Of a DNA stretch of 64,000 bases, positions 17,082 to 27,109 are shown piece after piece (positions within the stretch are counted from its first letter, which is position 1; the number at the start of each line of letters is the position of its first letter). The position numbers were made by a program, and so were the translations under genes. The stretch lies in the NCBI GenBank assembly GCA_035628995.1, contig DASPIR010000012.1, positions 1 to 64,000 of the forward strand, written 5' to 3'. The stretch is from Clostridia bacterium. Lineage in GTDB: Bacteria; Bacillota; Clostridia; Lutisporales; Lutisporaceae. The notes under the pieces were generated by a model. It saw nothing but the letters and a program-made list of their open reading frames with translations. It made no database searches and had not been told where the DNA came from.

Positions 17082-18566
17082 TTACTTCAAATAATTTAAT
17101 GGATTGGTCACAGCCCCGTTTTTCCGGATTTCAAAGTGCAGGTGGGGTCCGGTACTGTTGCCGCTGTTTCCTACCGCTCCTATTTTCTCACCCTTATAAA
17201 CCTTCTGTCCGACCTTTACATTATATTTACTAAGATGTCCATAGTAGGACACATAGTTGGCGCCGTGGTCAATCTTTATCAGCTTGCCGTAGCCTCCCTC
17301 ATAGCCAACCCAGGTAACTACTCCTCCGTCAGAGGCTTTTACAGCAGAACCGTAGGAAGCTGCTATATCTATCCCAGTATGCCTTCTGCCCCATCTCATT
17401 CCATATCTTGACGAAATGCTTCCTCTGGCTGGATATGAGAAAGTTCCCGTACCCTTCTTAGGTGGAGGAATCTTAGTTCCTTTTACAATTACTTGCGTCT
17501 TGGGTTCTTTAGTGATTTTCTCACTTATAACTGTTCTACCGGTTTCAATGCCATTTACCTTTGTAACATCAGCGACGACTTGCTTTTCGCCATATACGCC
17601 TTTAACCTTAATACTGGTCTCATCCTTATATTGTGAATTACTGAACTCAACCTTTTGCTCAAACTCCGCTTTTTCTATCGAAGTGATGGTTTGGATTGTT
17701 TTTACACTAATAAGCGGCTTCGGGACAATAAGGTTTATTACTTGGCCTATTTTAACCTTTTCCGGATTGACTTCAGGATTAGCCTTCTGCAAATCTTCAA
17801 GGGACATATTGTACCTTTTGGAAATAGACCAGAAGCTCTCACCCGACTCAATCTTATGGGTCCGCATTTCATTTGTCCCTTTTATGATGAAGTTGACTAT
17901 CTCATCTTTCTCAGATAGTTTTGATGCCTCTATAAATTCATTCTTCAGTTCTACCTTTTCAGCAAAACTGATTTCCTTCATTTTCGATTTGTCTGCCCCG
18001 ATCAGGCTCTTGTCCTGCACTTCCTTCAGCATGCCCTCGGCTTGTTCCTTTGTCTTAAAAGCTGCTATTACATTGCCGTCCACATATACGCTGCAGGCCT
18101 GTACTTGGAATTTGAGATTTTTGCTCAAAGTCTCAATAAGAGCAGTATCCTTAAGAATCTCTTTACCTGATGCTCTCGCCTTCTCAAAAGTTACCTCGCT
18201 GGTGAAGCTTATTTCGGAATTTTCACTCTCCTGATATTTCTGCTTCAAGGCTTGTAATGCGCTTTCAACAACCTTCTGGCTTCTGACCTTGCCGATGGTG
18301 TTTCCATTCACTTTAACAGTGTATGCACTTCCTGAAAACACAACAAATATTGAGGTGAATACTAGCAATGCAATTATACTGCAGACTATGCCAAATCTCT
18401 TTCTATCTACAATCCGCTTTGTAAATTTATATTTATTTGATGAACCAGCACCAAAACTTACAATCTTCTTACGGCAATTTTTAATTAAATCCTTTGCATT
18501 TGCAATTCCACGAGAAAGCTTGTTTCTACATAGCGCTACCGCTTCATGTAACTTGCTTCCCTCCAT
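17082..18566 (-). CDS. Membrane-anchored LysM-G5-M23 peptidoglycan endopeptidase
   Basis: Domain order over 494 residues: basic cytoplasmic N-terminus, membrane segment (about 57-77), a long spacer, LysM (about 232-282, ESGESFWSISKRYNMS), G5 (about 285-365) and M23 (about 385-494). The zinc residues are visible as HTGID and HLHFEI. It should bind and cleave peptide cross-links of the wall. Proteins with this plan are common in Clostridia and some act in sporulation. The ATG at 18566 has AAGGAGG. A perfect inverted repeat ATAGTAC/GTACTAT (18609-18626) lies just upstream. Confidence 0.88.
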   Translation of the reverse strand: MEGSKLHEAVALCRNKLSRGIANAKDLIKNCRKKIVSFGAGSSNKYKFTKRIVDRKRFGIVCSIIALLVFTSIFVVFSGSAYTVKVNGNTIGKVRSQKVVESALQALKQKYQESENSEISFTSEVTFEKARASGKEILKDTALIETLSKNLKFQVQACSVYVDGNVIAAFKTKEQAEGMLKEVQDKSLIGADKSKMKEISFAEKVELKNEFIEASKLSEKDEIVNFIIKGTNEMRTHKIESGESFWSISKRYNMSLEDLQKANPEVNPEKVKIGQVINLIVPKPLISVKTIQTITSIEKAEFEQKVEFSNSQYKDETSIKVKGVYGEKQVVADVTKVNGIETGRTVISEKITKEPKTQVIVKGTKIPPPKKGTGTFSYPARGSISSRYGMRWGRRHTGIDIAASYGSAVKASDGGVVTWVGYEGGYGKLIKIDHGANYVSYYGHLSKYNVKVGQKVYKGEKIGAVGNSGNSTGPHLHFEIRKNGAVTNPLNYLK

Positions 18567-18992
18567 CCATTCGCCTCCTTTAGTTGAGATTAGAACCTAT
18601 TCAAATATATAGTACATGAGTACTATTTTACAACAAAAATAATCATAGTTCAAATAATTATGTCTACCTCCAAATTCTGACACATAGTATACAACCTCCC
18701 ATACTTATTAATATTCAAAATTGTTTTTTTTATACCATTTATTTTGTACAAGCAGTTAACCATAAACGACTTATTTTGATAGATAAATTAGCAGTCTTTC
18801 ATCCTATTTCCCGAGTTTACATGCTTATATTACATTTTTCCGCAATTTAAATTTTAAAGCCATGTGTTATTTTTTTCATATATTGGCAATATTTAAGTTA
18901 GTTTATACCATCTATTAGCTCAAAACCTAAGTAAAACAAAGCTGCTTTGAATTATGTAAAGCTAATGGATTAAAAAGATATACTTTCCACAT
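18567..18992. other. AT-rich intergenic region between divergent genes
   Basis: This stretch between the M23 gene (minus) and dnaD (plus) is very AT-rich and has no open frame. Only the 7-bp inverted repeat ATAGTAC-ATGA-GTACTAT at 18609-18626 stands out, in the promoter or leader zone of the M23 gene. Nothing else could be assigned. Confidence 0.4.
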
Positions 18993-19012
18993 ACTTTTGA
19001 AAATGTCATTTG

Positions 19013-19021
19013 TGGTATAAT
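19013..19021 (+). promoter_or_regulatory. Extended -10 promoter for dnaD-dnaI
   Basis: TGGTATAAT is a perfect extended -10 (TGnTATAAT) about 150 bp before dnaD. The -35 position is weak. Transcription from here would include the whole hairpin leader at 19045-19157. Confidence 0.5.
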
Positions 19022-19044
19022 TATGATATGTTGGTACTATTATT

Positions 19045-19157
19045 AGACATGCTCAAATACTGCCATGTCCCCTACGGGCAAAGCGTTGCCCTAAGGCATA
19101 GTTAAGCGGAGCTTACCTAAAAGGACAAGTCAAGGAAAATGTTTTTAACAAAACATA
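19045..19157 (+). promoter_or_regulatory. Hairpin leader element, copy 2 (upstream of dnaD)
   Basis: Several stems follow in series: GACATG/CATGTC, GGGCAA/TTGCCC, then the conserved TCAAGGAAAATGTTTT (19130-19145). The short hairpin ATGTTTT/AAAACAT closes the series, with the tail AAAACATATAGGAG. The last bases are the dnaD ribosome site itself, so folding could control translation. The core is shared with leaders of yycI and parA. Confidence 0.55.
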
Positions 19158-19172
19158 TAGGAGTGCATTAAT

Positions 19173-20198
19173 ATGAATATATTCAAAATAAAATCAAATA
19201 ACGAAGACTTGGGGCAAACCCTTGTGGAAAACCTTTTCATAAGCCATTACATGCCTTCTGCTCCAGCAAACCATGTAAAGGTCTACCTTTTGGGACTCAA
19301 ATATTCCCAAAGCTATGTAAACAATATGCTTTCCAATGAGACTGTCGCAAAGACCCTTGGGATTTCCTGCGACGAGGTTAATGATGCATGGGGATATTGG
19401 ACGGAGCAGGGTATCGTAAAGCTGTATCCATATACAAACGCAGGGTCTGATGGAGGCTTTACTGTGGAATACCTCAGTATCAAGGAAATTGTATTAAATA
19501 TAAAGGAAAAGAAAGAAATCTCCGGCAAGTATAGTCCGGAGCGCATTATAGCCGCCAGGGGCAATCAGAGTGTGAGAGAGATGTTTGACTGCTTCCGCAA
19601 GCTGTTTGGAAGGGAACTGTCACCCAATGAGCTTTTCGTCTTTCTTGATTGGATGGACGACTACAACTTTCCTTCTGATGTTATTATGCTTCTGGTGGAG
19701 GACTGCATATCCAGGGATAAGAAAGACATGCCATACCTTAAGCAGGTTGCAAAGAACTGGTTCGATGCGGGCATTGACTCTTTGGAAAAGGCTGTCCAGT
19801 ACAATTCACGACATAAGGAAAAGTGGCAAAAATACAGTAAAGTGCGTAGCTTCTTAAGGCTTGGCCGGCAGCCAACCTCAGCAGAGGAAGAAATGCTGCA
19901 GAAGTGGTTCTATACCTTTGAATACAGCGATGATATCATACTTAAAGCATGTGAGCTTACCGCAAAGACCTTGAAGCCTTCGTTTTATTATATCGATAAG
20001 ATATTGACCGAATGGCGTGAGAAGGGCCTTTCTACTATACAAGAGGTTGAAGCATACCAGGTAAAGACTCCGAAGGAAGACAAGAAGACATCAAAGAATC
20101 AGAAACCCTCCTTTAATAATTTTACGAATCGTACTTATGATTCAAAAGCCTTAGAGGAAGCATGGCTAAAAAAAAGCAGGGGTGAATTAAGTGAATAA
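19173..20198 (+). CDS. dnaD: DnaD-domain replication initiation protein
   Basis: DnaD-family proteins remodel the origin and help load the helicase. The 341-residue protein has an N-terminal winged-helix region (about 20-110) and two DnaD C-domain-like repeats (about 120-200 and 215-290). YYIDKILTEWREKG fits the conserved DnaD YxxxI-W motif. The start has AGGAG at 19159. Its last eight bases overlap the next gene, the helicase loader, so the two are translationally coupled. Confidence 0.85.
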   Translation: MNIFKIKSNNEDLGQTLVENLFISHYMPSAPANHVKVYLLGLKYSQSYVNNMLSNETVAKTLGISCDEVNDAWGYWTEQGIVKLYPYTNAGSDGGFTVEYLSIKEIVLNIKEKKEISGKYSPERIIAARGNQSVREMFDCFRKLFGRELSPNELFVFLDWMDDYNFPSDVIMLLVEDCISRDKKDMPYLKQVAKNWFDAGIDSLEKAVQYNSRHKEKWQKYSKVRSFLRLGRQPTSAEEEMLQKWFYTFEYSDDIILKACELTAKTLKPSFYYIDKILTEWREKGLSTIQEVEAYQVKTPKEDKKTSKNQKPSFNNFTNRTYDSKALEEAWLKKSRGELSE

Positions 20199-21168
20199 TA
20201 GCCAAGATATCTTAAAGCAATATGAATTAATACAGAAAAAAAATAAAGAAGAGACAGAACAGCGCAAACTCACCCTTTACAGTAAGCTGCCACGTCTTAA
20301 ACAAATTGAAGATGAATTGGTAAGAGTAAGTATAGACATAACGCGCGCCATACTTAATGAATCTCAAATTGCTGAAGCTCTTCTAGAACAGCTTAGAAAA
20401 AAGCAATTGGATTTAAAAGTAGAGAAAGCTGAAATACTCTCTGCCAATAAGTATCCTATTGACTATTTGGATCCCATATATCTATGTAAAGCGTGCAAGG
20501 ATACGGGCTTTATCAGCTTTAATAAATGCAAATGCTATAGGCAGAAAGAAATATACTTGAATTATGAACAATCAAATTTAGTATCTACACTCAATAAAGA
20601 GAACTTTGAACAGTTCCGTTGGGACTATTATTCCAACGAGCCTGATGAGAGCGGCAGATCCCCTTTAAAAAACATGCAGGAAATATACAGAATGTGTATC
20701 GACTTTGTTGAGGGCTTTGATAAGCATGATACAAACTTGTTTTTTATTGGCAGCCCGGGACTTGGAAAGACATTCCTCTGCAACTCCATAGCCAAGGACC
20801 TGCTGGATAAGGGAAAAAGTGTTCTTTATAAGACAGTACCCGATTTAATTGATGCAATGAGAAAATATAAGTTTGACTTTGACAATGAAGAAAACAATAT
20901 GCCTTATTTACATGAGATATATAATTGCGACCTTCTGATAATGGATGATTTGGGTACTGAGCTTTCCACACAGTTCTCCAATCAAGTTATCTACAATATA
21001 TTGAATAAGCGAATAATCAGCAGCAAGAAGATGGTTATATCCACAAACTTAAGTGTTCCTGATTTTCAAAGCACATATTCCGAAAGGATAGTGTCAAGAA
21101 TTATTGGTAATTTTGAAGCATGTAAGTTTATGGGGAAAGACATAAGACTTAAAATGAAAGGTATCTAA
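20191..21168 (+). CDS. dnaI: DnaC/DnaI-like helicase loader ATPase
   Basis: This AAA+ ATPase is predicted to load the DnaB helicase made by the gene at 25.7-27.1 kb. The N-terminus is coiled (about 1-90). A Cys-rich patch follows (CKACKDTGFISFNKCKCY, about 105-123), a zinc-binding feature of DnaI N-domains. Then come Walker A GSPGLGKTF, Walker B LLIMDDLGTE and the SERIVSRI arginine-finger region. The start is a GTG with AGGGGTG, eight bases inside dnaD. The family is also called DnaC, and the symbol follows Firmicutes usage. Confidence 0.85.
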   Translation: MNNSQDILKQYELIQKKNKEETEQRKLTLYSKLPRLKQIEDELVRVSIDITRAILNESQIAEALLEQLRKKQLDLKVEKAEILSANKYPIDYLDPIYLCKACKDTGFISFNKCKCYRQKEIYLNYEQSNLVSTLNKENFEQFRWDYYSNEPDESGRSPLKNMQEIYRMCIDFVEGFDKHDTNLFFIGSPGLGKTFLCNSIAKDLLDKGKSVLYKTVPDLIDAMRKYKFDFDNEENNMPYLHEIYNCDLLIMDDLGTELSTQFSNQVIYNILNKRIISSKKMVISTNLSVPDFQSTYSERIVSRIIGNFEACKFMGKDIRLKMKGI

Positions 21169-21174
21169 CAGCAG

Positions 21175-21232
21175 CAAAACTTGTTATTCCAGCTAAATCA
21201 AAATTTGCTTGAATAACAAGTTTTGTTTTTTA
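21175..21232 (+). terminator. Terminator after dnaI
   Basis: A perfect 15-bp stem (CAAAACTTGTTATTC and its complement) is followed by a T-rich run. It ends the dnaD-dnaI unit. Confidence 0.85.
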
Positions 21233-21283
21233 TTATCCTATGATATAGAAATGAAAATAGCTTATATGTAAGGAGGTTCGACC

Positions 21284-21628
21284 TTGGAAATTAAAAATGT
21301 AAATGATAGCATTGTATTTAACGACAAAACCTTTACAAAACGTGTACTTTTTGCAACAAATGATGTGCTGAGCTTTGTGCTTAATATGAAAAGAGGCCAC
21401 GTACTGCCTGTACATAAGCATGAAAATACTTCTCTGGTTATGATAGTGCTCTCCGGAGGCGGAGAAATACAAATAAACGATGAAGTTGAAAAGCTGACAA
21501 AGGGCTCTGTAGTATATGCAAAAGGCGAGGATGACTTCAGCATCCCATCAGTTACAGAGGATATGACTGTTTATGTAACCATAAGCCCCAACCCAACGAA
21601 TCAATTGTATTCAAAGGAAATAGGTTAG
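21284..21628 (+). CDS. Small single-domain cupin protein
   Basis: This 114-residue protein forms one cupin beta barrel. Motif 1 is recognisable as HVLPVHKHENTSLVMIVLSGGGEI, with two His and one Glu-like position, and KGSVVYAKGEDDFS forms motif 2. It likely binds a metal and a small ligand, which cannot be told from sequence. It starts with TTG, supported by a perfect AAGGAGG at 21270-21276. It is a single-gene unit between two terminators. Confidence 0.8.
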   Translation: MEIKNVNDSIVFNDKTFTKRVLFATNDVLSFVLNMKRGHVLPVHKHENTSLVMIVLSGGGEIQINDEVEKLTKGSVVYAKGEDDFSIPSVTEDMTVYVTISPNPTNQLYSKEIG

Positions 21629-21642
21629 TGCTTAAATCAAAA

Positions 21643-21690
21643 AAACAAGAACCGCACTTAACTCTCAAAGTTAGTGCGGTTTTATTATCT
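21643..21690. terminator. Bidirectional terminator (cupin gene / tRNA cluster)
   Basis: ACCGCACTTAACT pairs with AGTTAGTGCGGT with one bulge. A-rich and T-rich flanks make it usable for the plus-strand cupin gene and for the minus-strand tRNA unit. Confidence 0.75.
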
Positions 21691-21700
21691 AAAAAATAAA

Positions 21701-21776
21701 TGGAGCTGGTGATGGGACTCGAACCCGCGACCTGCTGATTACAAGTCAGCTGCTCTACCAATTGAGCTACACCAGC
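21701..21776 (-). tRNA. tRNA-Thr (anticodon TGT)
   Basis: Minus strand: GCTGGTGTAGCTC opening, anticodon loop CTTGTAA giving TGT, T-arm GGTTCGAGTCC, and an encoded CCA end. All four stems fold. It is the last of five tRNAs on the minus strand. Confidence 0.95.
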
Positions 21777-21786
21777 ATTAAAAAAA

Positions 21787-21863
21787 TGGCGACCCAGAAC
21801 GGGCTCGAACCGTCGACCTCCAGCGTGACAGGCTGGCATTCTAACCAACTGAACTACTGGGCC
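21787..21863 (-). tRNA. tRNA-Asp (anticodon GTC)
   Basis: Minus strand: GGCCCAGTAGTTCAG opening, anticodon loop CTGTCAC giving GTC, T-arm GGTTCGAGCCC, and an encoded CCA. Ten bases separate it from the Thr gene. Confidence 0.95.
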
Positions 21864-22140
21864 ATGTTTTTTTCTCAATCAGCAATATCTATTATATATA
21901 AAACCTGGCTGATTGTCAAATGGGTAATTTTGTAGTTTTACACTTTGTTTCCCTTTGTGCTTTGGGGTTTTGCTGTTTTTCCTCCGTAGCCTCCAAGGTA
22001 CTCCGCAAATGCTACGTACTACATTAAGGAATTTTGGTCTTTTTTTCTCCGCTGCTTCGCGGGCTTAAGTTGCTCCGCATATGCTACGCATCAAACTAAG
22101 GAATGTTAGCCTTTGTTCCTCCACTGCGTTACGGAAAAAT
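21864..22140. repeat. tRNA spacer with two imperfect ~70-bp tandem units
   Basis: Units at about 22000-22064 and 22071-22133 share CTCCGCA.ATGCTACG, then TAAGGAAT, then CCTTTGTT-like and CTCC.CTGC strings. The spacer splits the tRNA cluster into Lys-Glu-Val and Asp-Thr. No tRNA or rRNA gene could be recognised in it. It may be decayed sequence duplicated during tRNA rearrangement. Confidence 0.45.
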
Positions 22141-22216
22141 TGGTGGGGACAATAGGGCTCGAACCTATGACCCTCTGCTTGTAAGGCAGATGCTCTCCCA
22201 GCTGAGCTATGCCCCC
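22141..22216 (-). tRNA. tRNA-Val (anticodon TAC)
   Basis: Minus strand: GGGGGCATAGCTCAG opening, anticodon loop CTTACAA giving TAC, T-arm GGTTCGAGCCC, and an encoded CCA. Confidence 0.95.
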
Positions 22217-22223
22217 GTAAATG

Positions 22224-22298
22224 TGGTGACCCATAGGGGATTCGAACCCCTGTAGCCGCCGTGAAAGGGCGGTGTCTTAACCGCTTGACCAATGGGCC
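22224..22298 (-). tRNA. tRNA-Glu (anticodon TTC)
   Basis: Minus strand: GGCCCATTGGTCAAG opening, anticodon loop CTTTCAC giving TTC, T-arm GGTTCGAATCC, and an encoded CCA. It is seven bases from the Val gene. Confidence 0.95.
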
Positions 22299-22306
22299 AA
22301 TTTTAA

Positions 22307-22382
22307 TGGTGACTCACCGGAGGATCGAACTCCGGACACCATGATTAAAAGTCATGTGCTCTACCAACTGAGCTAGTGAGTC
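22307..22382 (-). tRNA. tRNA-Lys (anticodon TTT)
   Basis: Minus strand: GACTCACTAGCTCAG opening, anticodon loop CTTTTAA giving TTT, T-arm AGTTCGATCCT, and an encoded CCA. It is the first gene of the cluster. Confidence 0.95.
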
Positions 22383-22417
22383 AAGATGTGAGCAATTTCT
22401 GCGGCTCACATTTATAC

Positions 22418-22446
22418 ATTCTACAATGTTACAGTCATTTTGTCAA
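22418..22446 (-). promoter_or_regulatory. Promoter of the tRNA cluster
   Basis: On the minus strand, TTGACA and TAGAAT are separated by 17 bases, close to the vegetative consensus. It lies about 36 bp before tRNA-Lys. A GTGAGC/GCTCAC hairpin at 22388-22409 lies in between. Confidence 0.75.
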
Positions 22447-22485
22447 CACACTTTTTATATTTTCAATAATCTTCCAAGAATCACT

Positions 22486-23781
<1,296 letters not shown>

Positions 23782-23799
23782 TTATTTTCTCTTGTTTTA

Positions 23800-25179
23800 T
23801 TAATGCTTGCTGTATTCTTCTCCAAGCAGCCTAGCAACATACACGCCACTTGCTGATGCTTGAGACAAGGAATGTGTCACTCCTGAGCTGTCGCCTAAAA
23901 TATATAGTCCTTTTATCGATGTCTCAAGATTATTATCCACTTCTACCTGAGAATTATAGAACTTCACTTCAACACCATACAATAAAGTGTCTTCATTTGC
24001 TGTACCGGGAGCAATCTTATCCAAAGCATAGATCATCTCTATTATATCATCCAACTGTCTTTTAGGAATGACAAGACTCAAATCTCCATATGTAGCATTT
24101 AAAGTAGGACTCAAAAAACTTTTCTCCATTCTTCTGTCGCTGGACCTACGTCCCTTTACCAGGTCCCCAAAGCGCTGCACCAGCACTCCACCGCCCAACA
24201 TATTGCTCAGCCTTGCTATGGACTCCCCATACTCATTGCTGTTCTTAAAAGGTTCTGTGAACCTGTTGGAAACAAGCAGTGCAAAATTTGTATTCTCTGT
24301 ATGGTACTTAGGGTCTGAGTAACTATGACCGTTTACTGTCACAATTCCATTGGTGTTTTCTGTAACAACCTCTCCATGTGGGTTCATACAGAAGGTCCTA
24401 ACCAAGTCATTGTATTTCTCTGTTCTATATACAATCTTACTTTCATATACCTGGCTTGTTATATGTTCAAATATTGATGCAGGAAGCTCGACACGCACTC
24501 CAATGTCAACCCGGTTGCTTTCTGTCTTTATACCTAGCTTCTCACTTATCTTAGATATCCACTTCGAGCCTGAGCGACCTGTGGCAAGAATCAGCCGATG
24601 ACTGGAGTACTCTTCCTTATCAGTTGCAACAGAGAACACCTCTCCTCGCTTTTCAATATCCACCACTTCAGTATTGAATATTATGTCTATCTTATCCTTA
24701 AGATAATCATATAGATTGTTCAGTATAACCCTGTTCCTGTCTGTACCCAAATGCCGCACCTTGGCATCAAGCAGGTGGAGGTCAAACCGTAATGCTTTTG
24801 TTCTTAGTTCATTGTTTTCTGTAGAATAAAGCCTGGCTTCAGCACCGCCCATTTTGCAGTTCACTTCGTCCACATAGTACATCAGATCTAAAGCTTCGTC
24901 CCTGCCAACATACTTGTAAAGATCCCCGCCAAAGTTATTGGTTATGTTATATTTTCCATCAGACATGCCTCCGGCTCCGCCAAAACCGTTCATAATACTG
25001 CATGTTGGGCAGTGTATGCATGACTTGATTTTTATATTATCTATAGGACATACTCTTTTTATGAGCATATTTCCTTTTTCAAGCATAGCGACCTTTATCT
25101 CCGGGTTGTATTGCATCAGCTCATATGCAGCAAATATTCCACTTGCACCAGCTCCGACTATTATTACATCATATTTCAT
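23800..25179 (-). CDS. FAD-dependent dehydrogenase-like protein
   Basis: The 459-residue protein has an N-terminal dinucleotide-binding motif (VIVGAGASGIFAA). A Cys-rich segment CIHCPTCS follows, leading into GFGGAGGMSDGKYN. The C-terminal FAD motif is GLYILGDSSGVTHSLSQASASG. This matches the broad group of uncharacterised NAD(P)/FAD-dependent oxidoreductases common in Clostridia, whose reaction is unknown. The ATG has AAGGAGG. It lies just upstream of purA (36 bp) on the same strand, so the two may be cotranscribed. Confidence 0.8.
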   Translation of the reverse strand: MKYDVIIVGAGASGIFAAYELMQYNPEIKVAMLEKGNMLIKRVCPIDNIKIKSCIHCPTCSIMNGFGGAGGMSDGKYNITNNFGGDLYKYVGRDEALDLMYYVDEVNCKMGGAEARLYSTENNELRTKALRFDLHLLDAKVRHLGTDRNRVILNNLYDYLKDKIDIIFNTEVVDIEKRGEVFSVATDKEEYSSHRLILATGRSGSKWISKISEKLGIKTESNRVDIGVRVELPASIFEHITSQVYESKIVYRTEKYNDLVRTFCMNPHGEVVTENTNGIVTVNGHSYSDPKYHTENTNFALLVSNRFTEPFKNSNEYGESIARLSNMLGGGVLVQRFGDLVKGRRSSDRRMEKSFLSPTLNATYGDLSLVIPKRQLDDIIEMIYALDKIAPGTANEDTLLYGVEVKFYNSQVEVDNNLETSIKGLYILGDSSGVTHSLSQASASGVYVARLLGEEYSKH

Positions 25180-25746
25180 ATAGACTGTGGCCTCCTTTAC
25201 TCAGACAATATGTAAAAAACAGTGTTTTCTATAATATGGAACACATTTTTACCCAAATTTCATCCTAACAGAATATGCATTTTAAGTCAATACAACACAG
25301 CTTTATTAAATATTTCACTAACTTTCGCAGTGCAATTATCTTCATTATTATATGGAGTTTGTGCAATAAATATGGAGTATGCAAACACTTTTTTGTGTTT
25401 GCTGGGCAGAATATGTAAACTGTTGACATTTTTCTCAATATTATTAAAAAAAGAAACAATCGTAAGAATCATAAGTTTCCGAATATTCTGATTCACACTA
25501 TCCACATTATCCACAGAGATATGCACATATGTTCGATTGGCTGTACAAACCCACTTGTATCAATATTTATACTACTATGTATATTTATTTGGTTAGCTTT
25601 ATGTTAATCCTTAAAATGCGTTATGCACAGTATCCACAGGTTATGCACAGGTAAAAGCAATGTGCATGTTATCAAAAAACAAGAAGCCTTCTACAAAATA
25701 CTACGAAAGCTCCGATATAACTACAAAAATTTTAATATTATGTAAA
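25180..25746. other. 567-bp intergenic region between dnaB and the FAD gene
   Basis: AT-rich and without a convincing gene. Its main content is the DnaA-box cluster at 25498-25649. The promoter of the FAD gene and the end of the dnaB transcript should also lie here, but no clear terminator is visible. Confidence 0.5.
25498..25649. promoter_or_regulatory. DnaA-box cluster beyond dnaB
   Basis: TTATCCACA (25507-25515) is a perfect box. TTATGCACA (25621-25629 and 25641-25649) also fits TTATNCACA. CTATCCACA (25498-25506) and GTATCCACA (25630-25638) differ at the first base. Five boxes in about 150 bp, all in the same orientation, lie about 33 kb from oriC. This resembles the DnaA-box clusters that modulate initiation in B. 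subtilis. Confidence 0.6.
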
Positions 25747-27093
25747 TTAACTGTTGGCTATGTATTTCTCTTTATTCACAAACTTTGTGAACTGTCCAAG
25801 CCAAACCAGCTCAACGTTTCCTGTAGGACCGTTTCTCTGCTTGGCTATAATAACCTCGCCTATGTTCTTTTTATCAGAGTCAGGATGGTAGTAGTCATCC
25901 CTATAAAGGAACATGACCACATCGGCGTCCTGCTCTATGGCTCCGGACTCTCTAAGATCCGAAAGTATCGGTCTGTGGTCTGCTCTCATTTCCGGAGCAC
26001 GGGAAAGCTGAGAAAGTGCAACTACCGGTACGTTGATTTCCCTGGCAAGCGCCTTTAGTGATCTAGATATTTCAGATATTTCCTGCTGTCTGTTGTCAGA
26101 GCTGCTTTTGCCCTGCATCAGCTGAAGATAGTCTATTACTATAAGCCCTAGGTTATGTTCCAGCTTGAGCCTCCTGCATTTTGCCCTCATTTCAGTTATT
26201 GATATAGCCGGAGTGTCATCTATGAAAATTGGAGCTTCCGAAAGTGGTCCCATCGATCTTGCAAGCTTTACCCATTCATCCTCATTAATATCACCTGTCC
26301 TCAGGCGATGCGCATCAATAAGAGCTTCTGCACAAAGCAGTCTCTGGGTAAGCTGCTCCTTTGACATTTCAAGGCTGAATATTGCAGTTGTAATTTTCTC
26401 CCTCACTGCGGCATGCTGGACAATATTCATCATAAAAGAGGATTTGCCCATGGAAGGTCTTGCAGCAATCAGCACCAGATCTGATTTCTGAAGTCCTGAA
26501 AGCATACCGTCCAAATCATTGAATCCGGTTGGCACCCCTGTGAGCTTTCCCTTGTTGAGATACAGCTGTTCTATCATGTCGAAATTTACATTCAATATGT
26601 TCTTTACATGGGTAAAGCCCTGAGTTGACCTATTTAACGAAATGTTAAATATGCCCTTTTCCGCGCCATCTATTATTTCTCCGATATCCTCCGAGGCCTG
26701 ATAGCTCTTGGAAATTATCTCATTTGATGATTTAATAAGCCTTCGGAGCAACGACTTGTCCTCGATAATTTTAGCATAATTTTTGACATTATGAGTAGAT
26801 GGAACAGCATCCATAAGGTTGGTCAGAAAAGTTATTCCTCCGACTGCATCCAGTGTGTTCCTGGTCTTGAGCTTTTCGGTAAGTGTGATGAGATCTACCG
26901 GCTCACCTCTGTCATATATATCCACTATCGCTTCAAATATCTCTTTGTGGGCTTCCCTGTAAAAGTCCTCGCCGCCAATCAGCTCTGTTGCGGTAGATAT
27001 GGCTTCCTTATCAAGGAGCATGGATCCCAAAACAGACTGTTCGGCCTCTATACTGTTGGGAGGTATTCTTTGTATCATATCGCTCAATATCAT
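25747..27093 (-). CDS. dnaB: Replicative DNA helicase DnaB (B. subtilis DnaC)
   Basis: This hexameric helicase unwinds DNA ahead of the fork. The N-terminal primase-interacting domain begins RIPPNSIEAEQSVLGSMLLD. The RecA-like domain has Walker A ARPSMGKSS, Walker B GLIVIDYLQLM and the late LSDLRESGAIEQDADVV. Start choice is ambiguous. The ATG at 27093 sits only three bases from GAGGAG, and a TTG three codons later has better spacing. The gene begins next to the lonC stop and ends the six-gene unit that starts with the MazG-like gene. Confidence 0.93.
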   Translation of the reverse strand: MILSDMIQRIPPNSIEAEQSVLGSMLLDKEAISTATELIGGEDFYREAHKEIFEAIVDIYDRGEPVDLITLTEKLKTRNTLDAVGGITFLTNLMDAVPSTHNVKNYAKIIEDKSLLRRLIKSSNEIISKSYQASEDIGEIIDGAEKGIFNISLNRSTQGFTHVKNILNVNFDMIEQLYLNKGKLTGVPTGFNDLDGMLSGLQKSDLVLIAARPSMGKSSFMMNIVQHAAVREKITTAIFSLEMSKEQLTQRLLCAEALIDAHRLRTGDINEDEWVKLARSMGPLSEAPIFIDDTPAISITEMRAKCRRLKLEHNLGLIVIDYLQLMQGKSSSDNRQQEISEISRSLKALAREINVPVVALSQLSRAPEMRADHRPILSDLRESGAIEQDADVVMFLYRDDYYHPDSDKKNIGEVIIAKQRNGPTGNVELVWLGQFTKFVNKEKYIANS

Positions 27094-27109
27094 CAACTCC
27101 TCGGAATTA

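Noticed and set aside
17416-18234. 272-codon open frame on the plus strand
   Set aside because: It lies wholly antisense to the LysM-G5-M23 gene, whose domains are clear. It shows no ribosome site or recognisable domain.
21284-22382. Protein frames across the tRNA cluster
   Set aside because: These long frames are read through tRNA genes. The tRNA folds are unambiguous.
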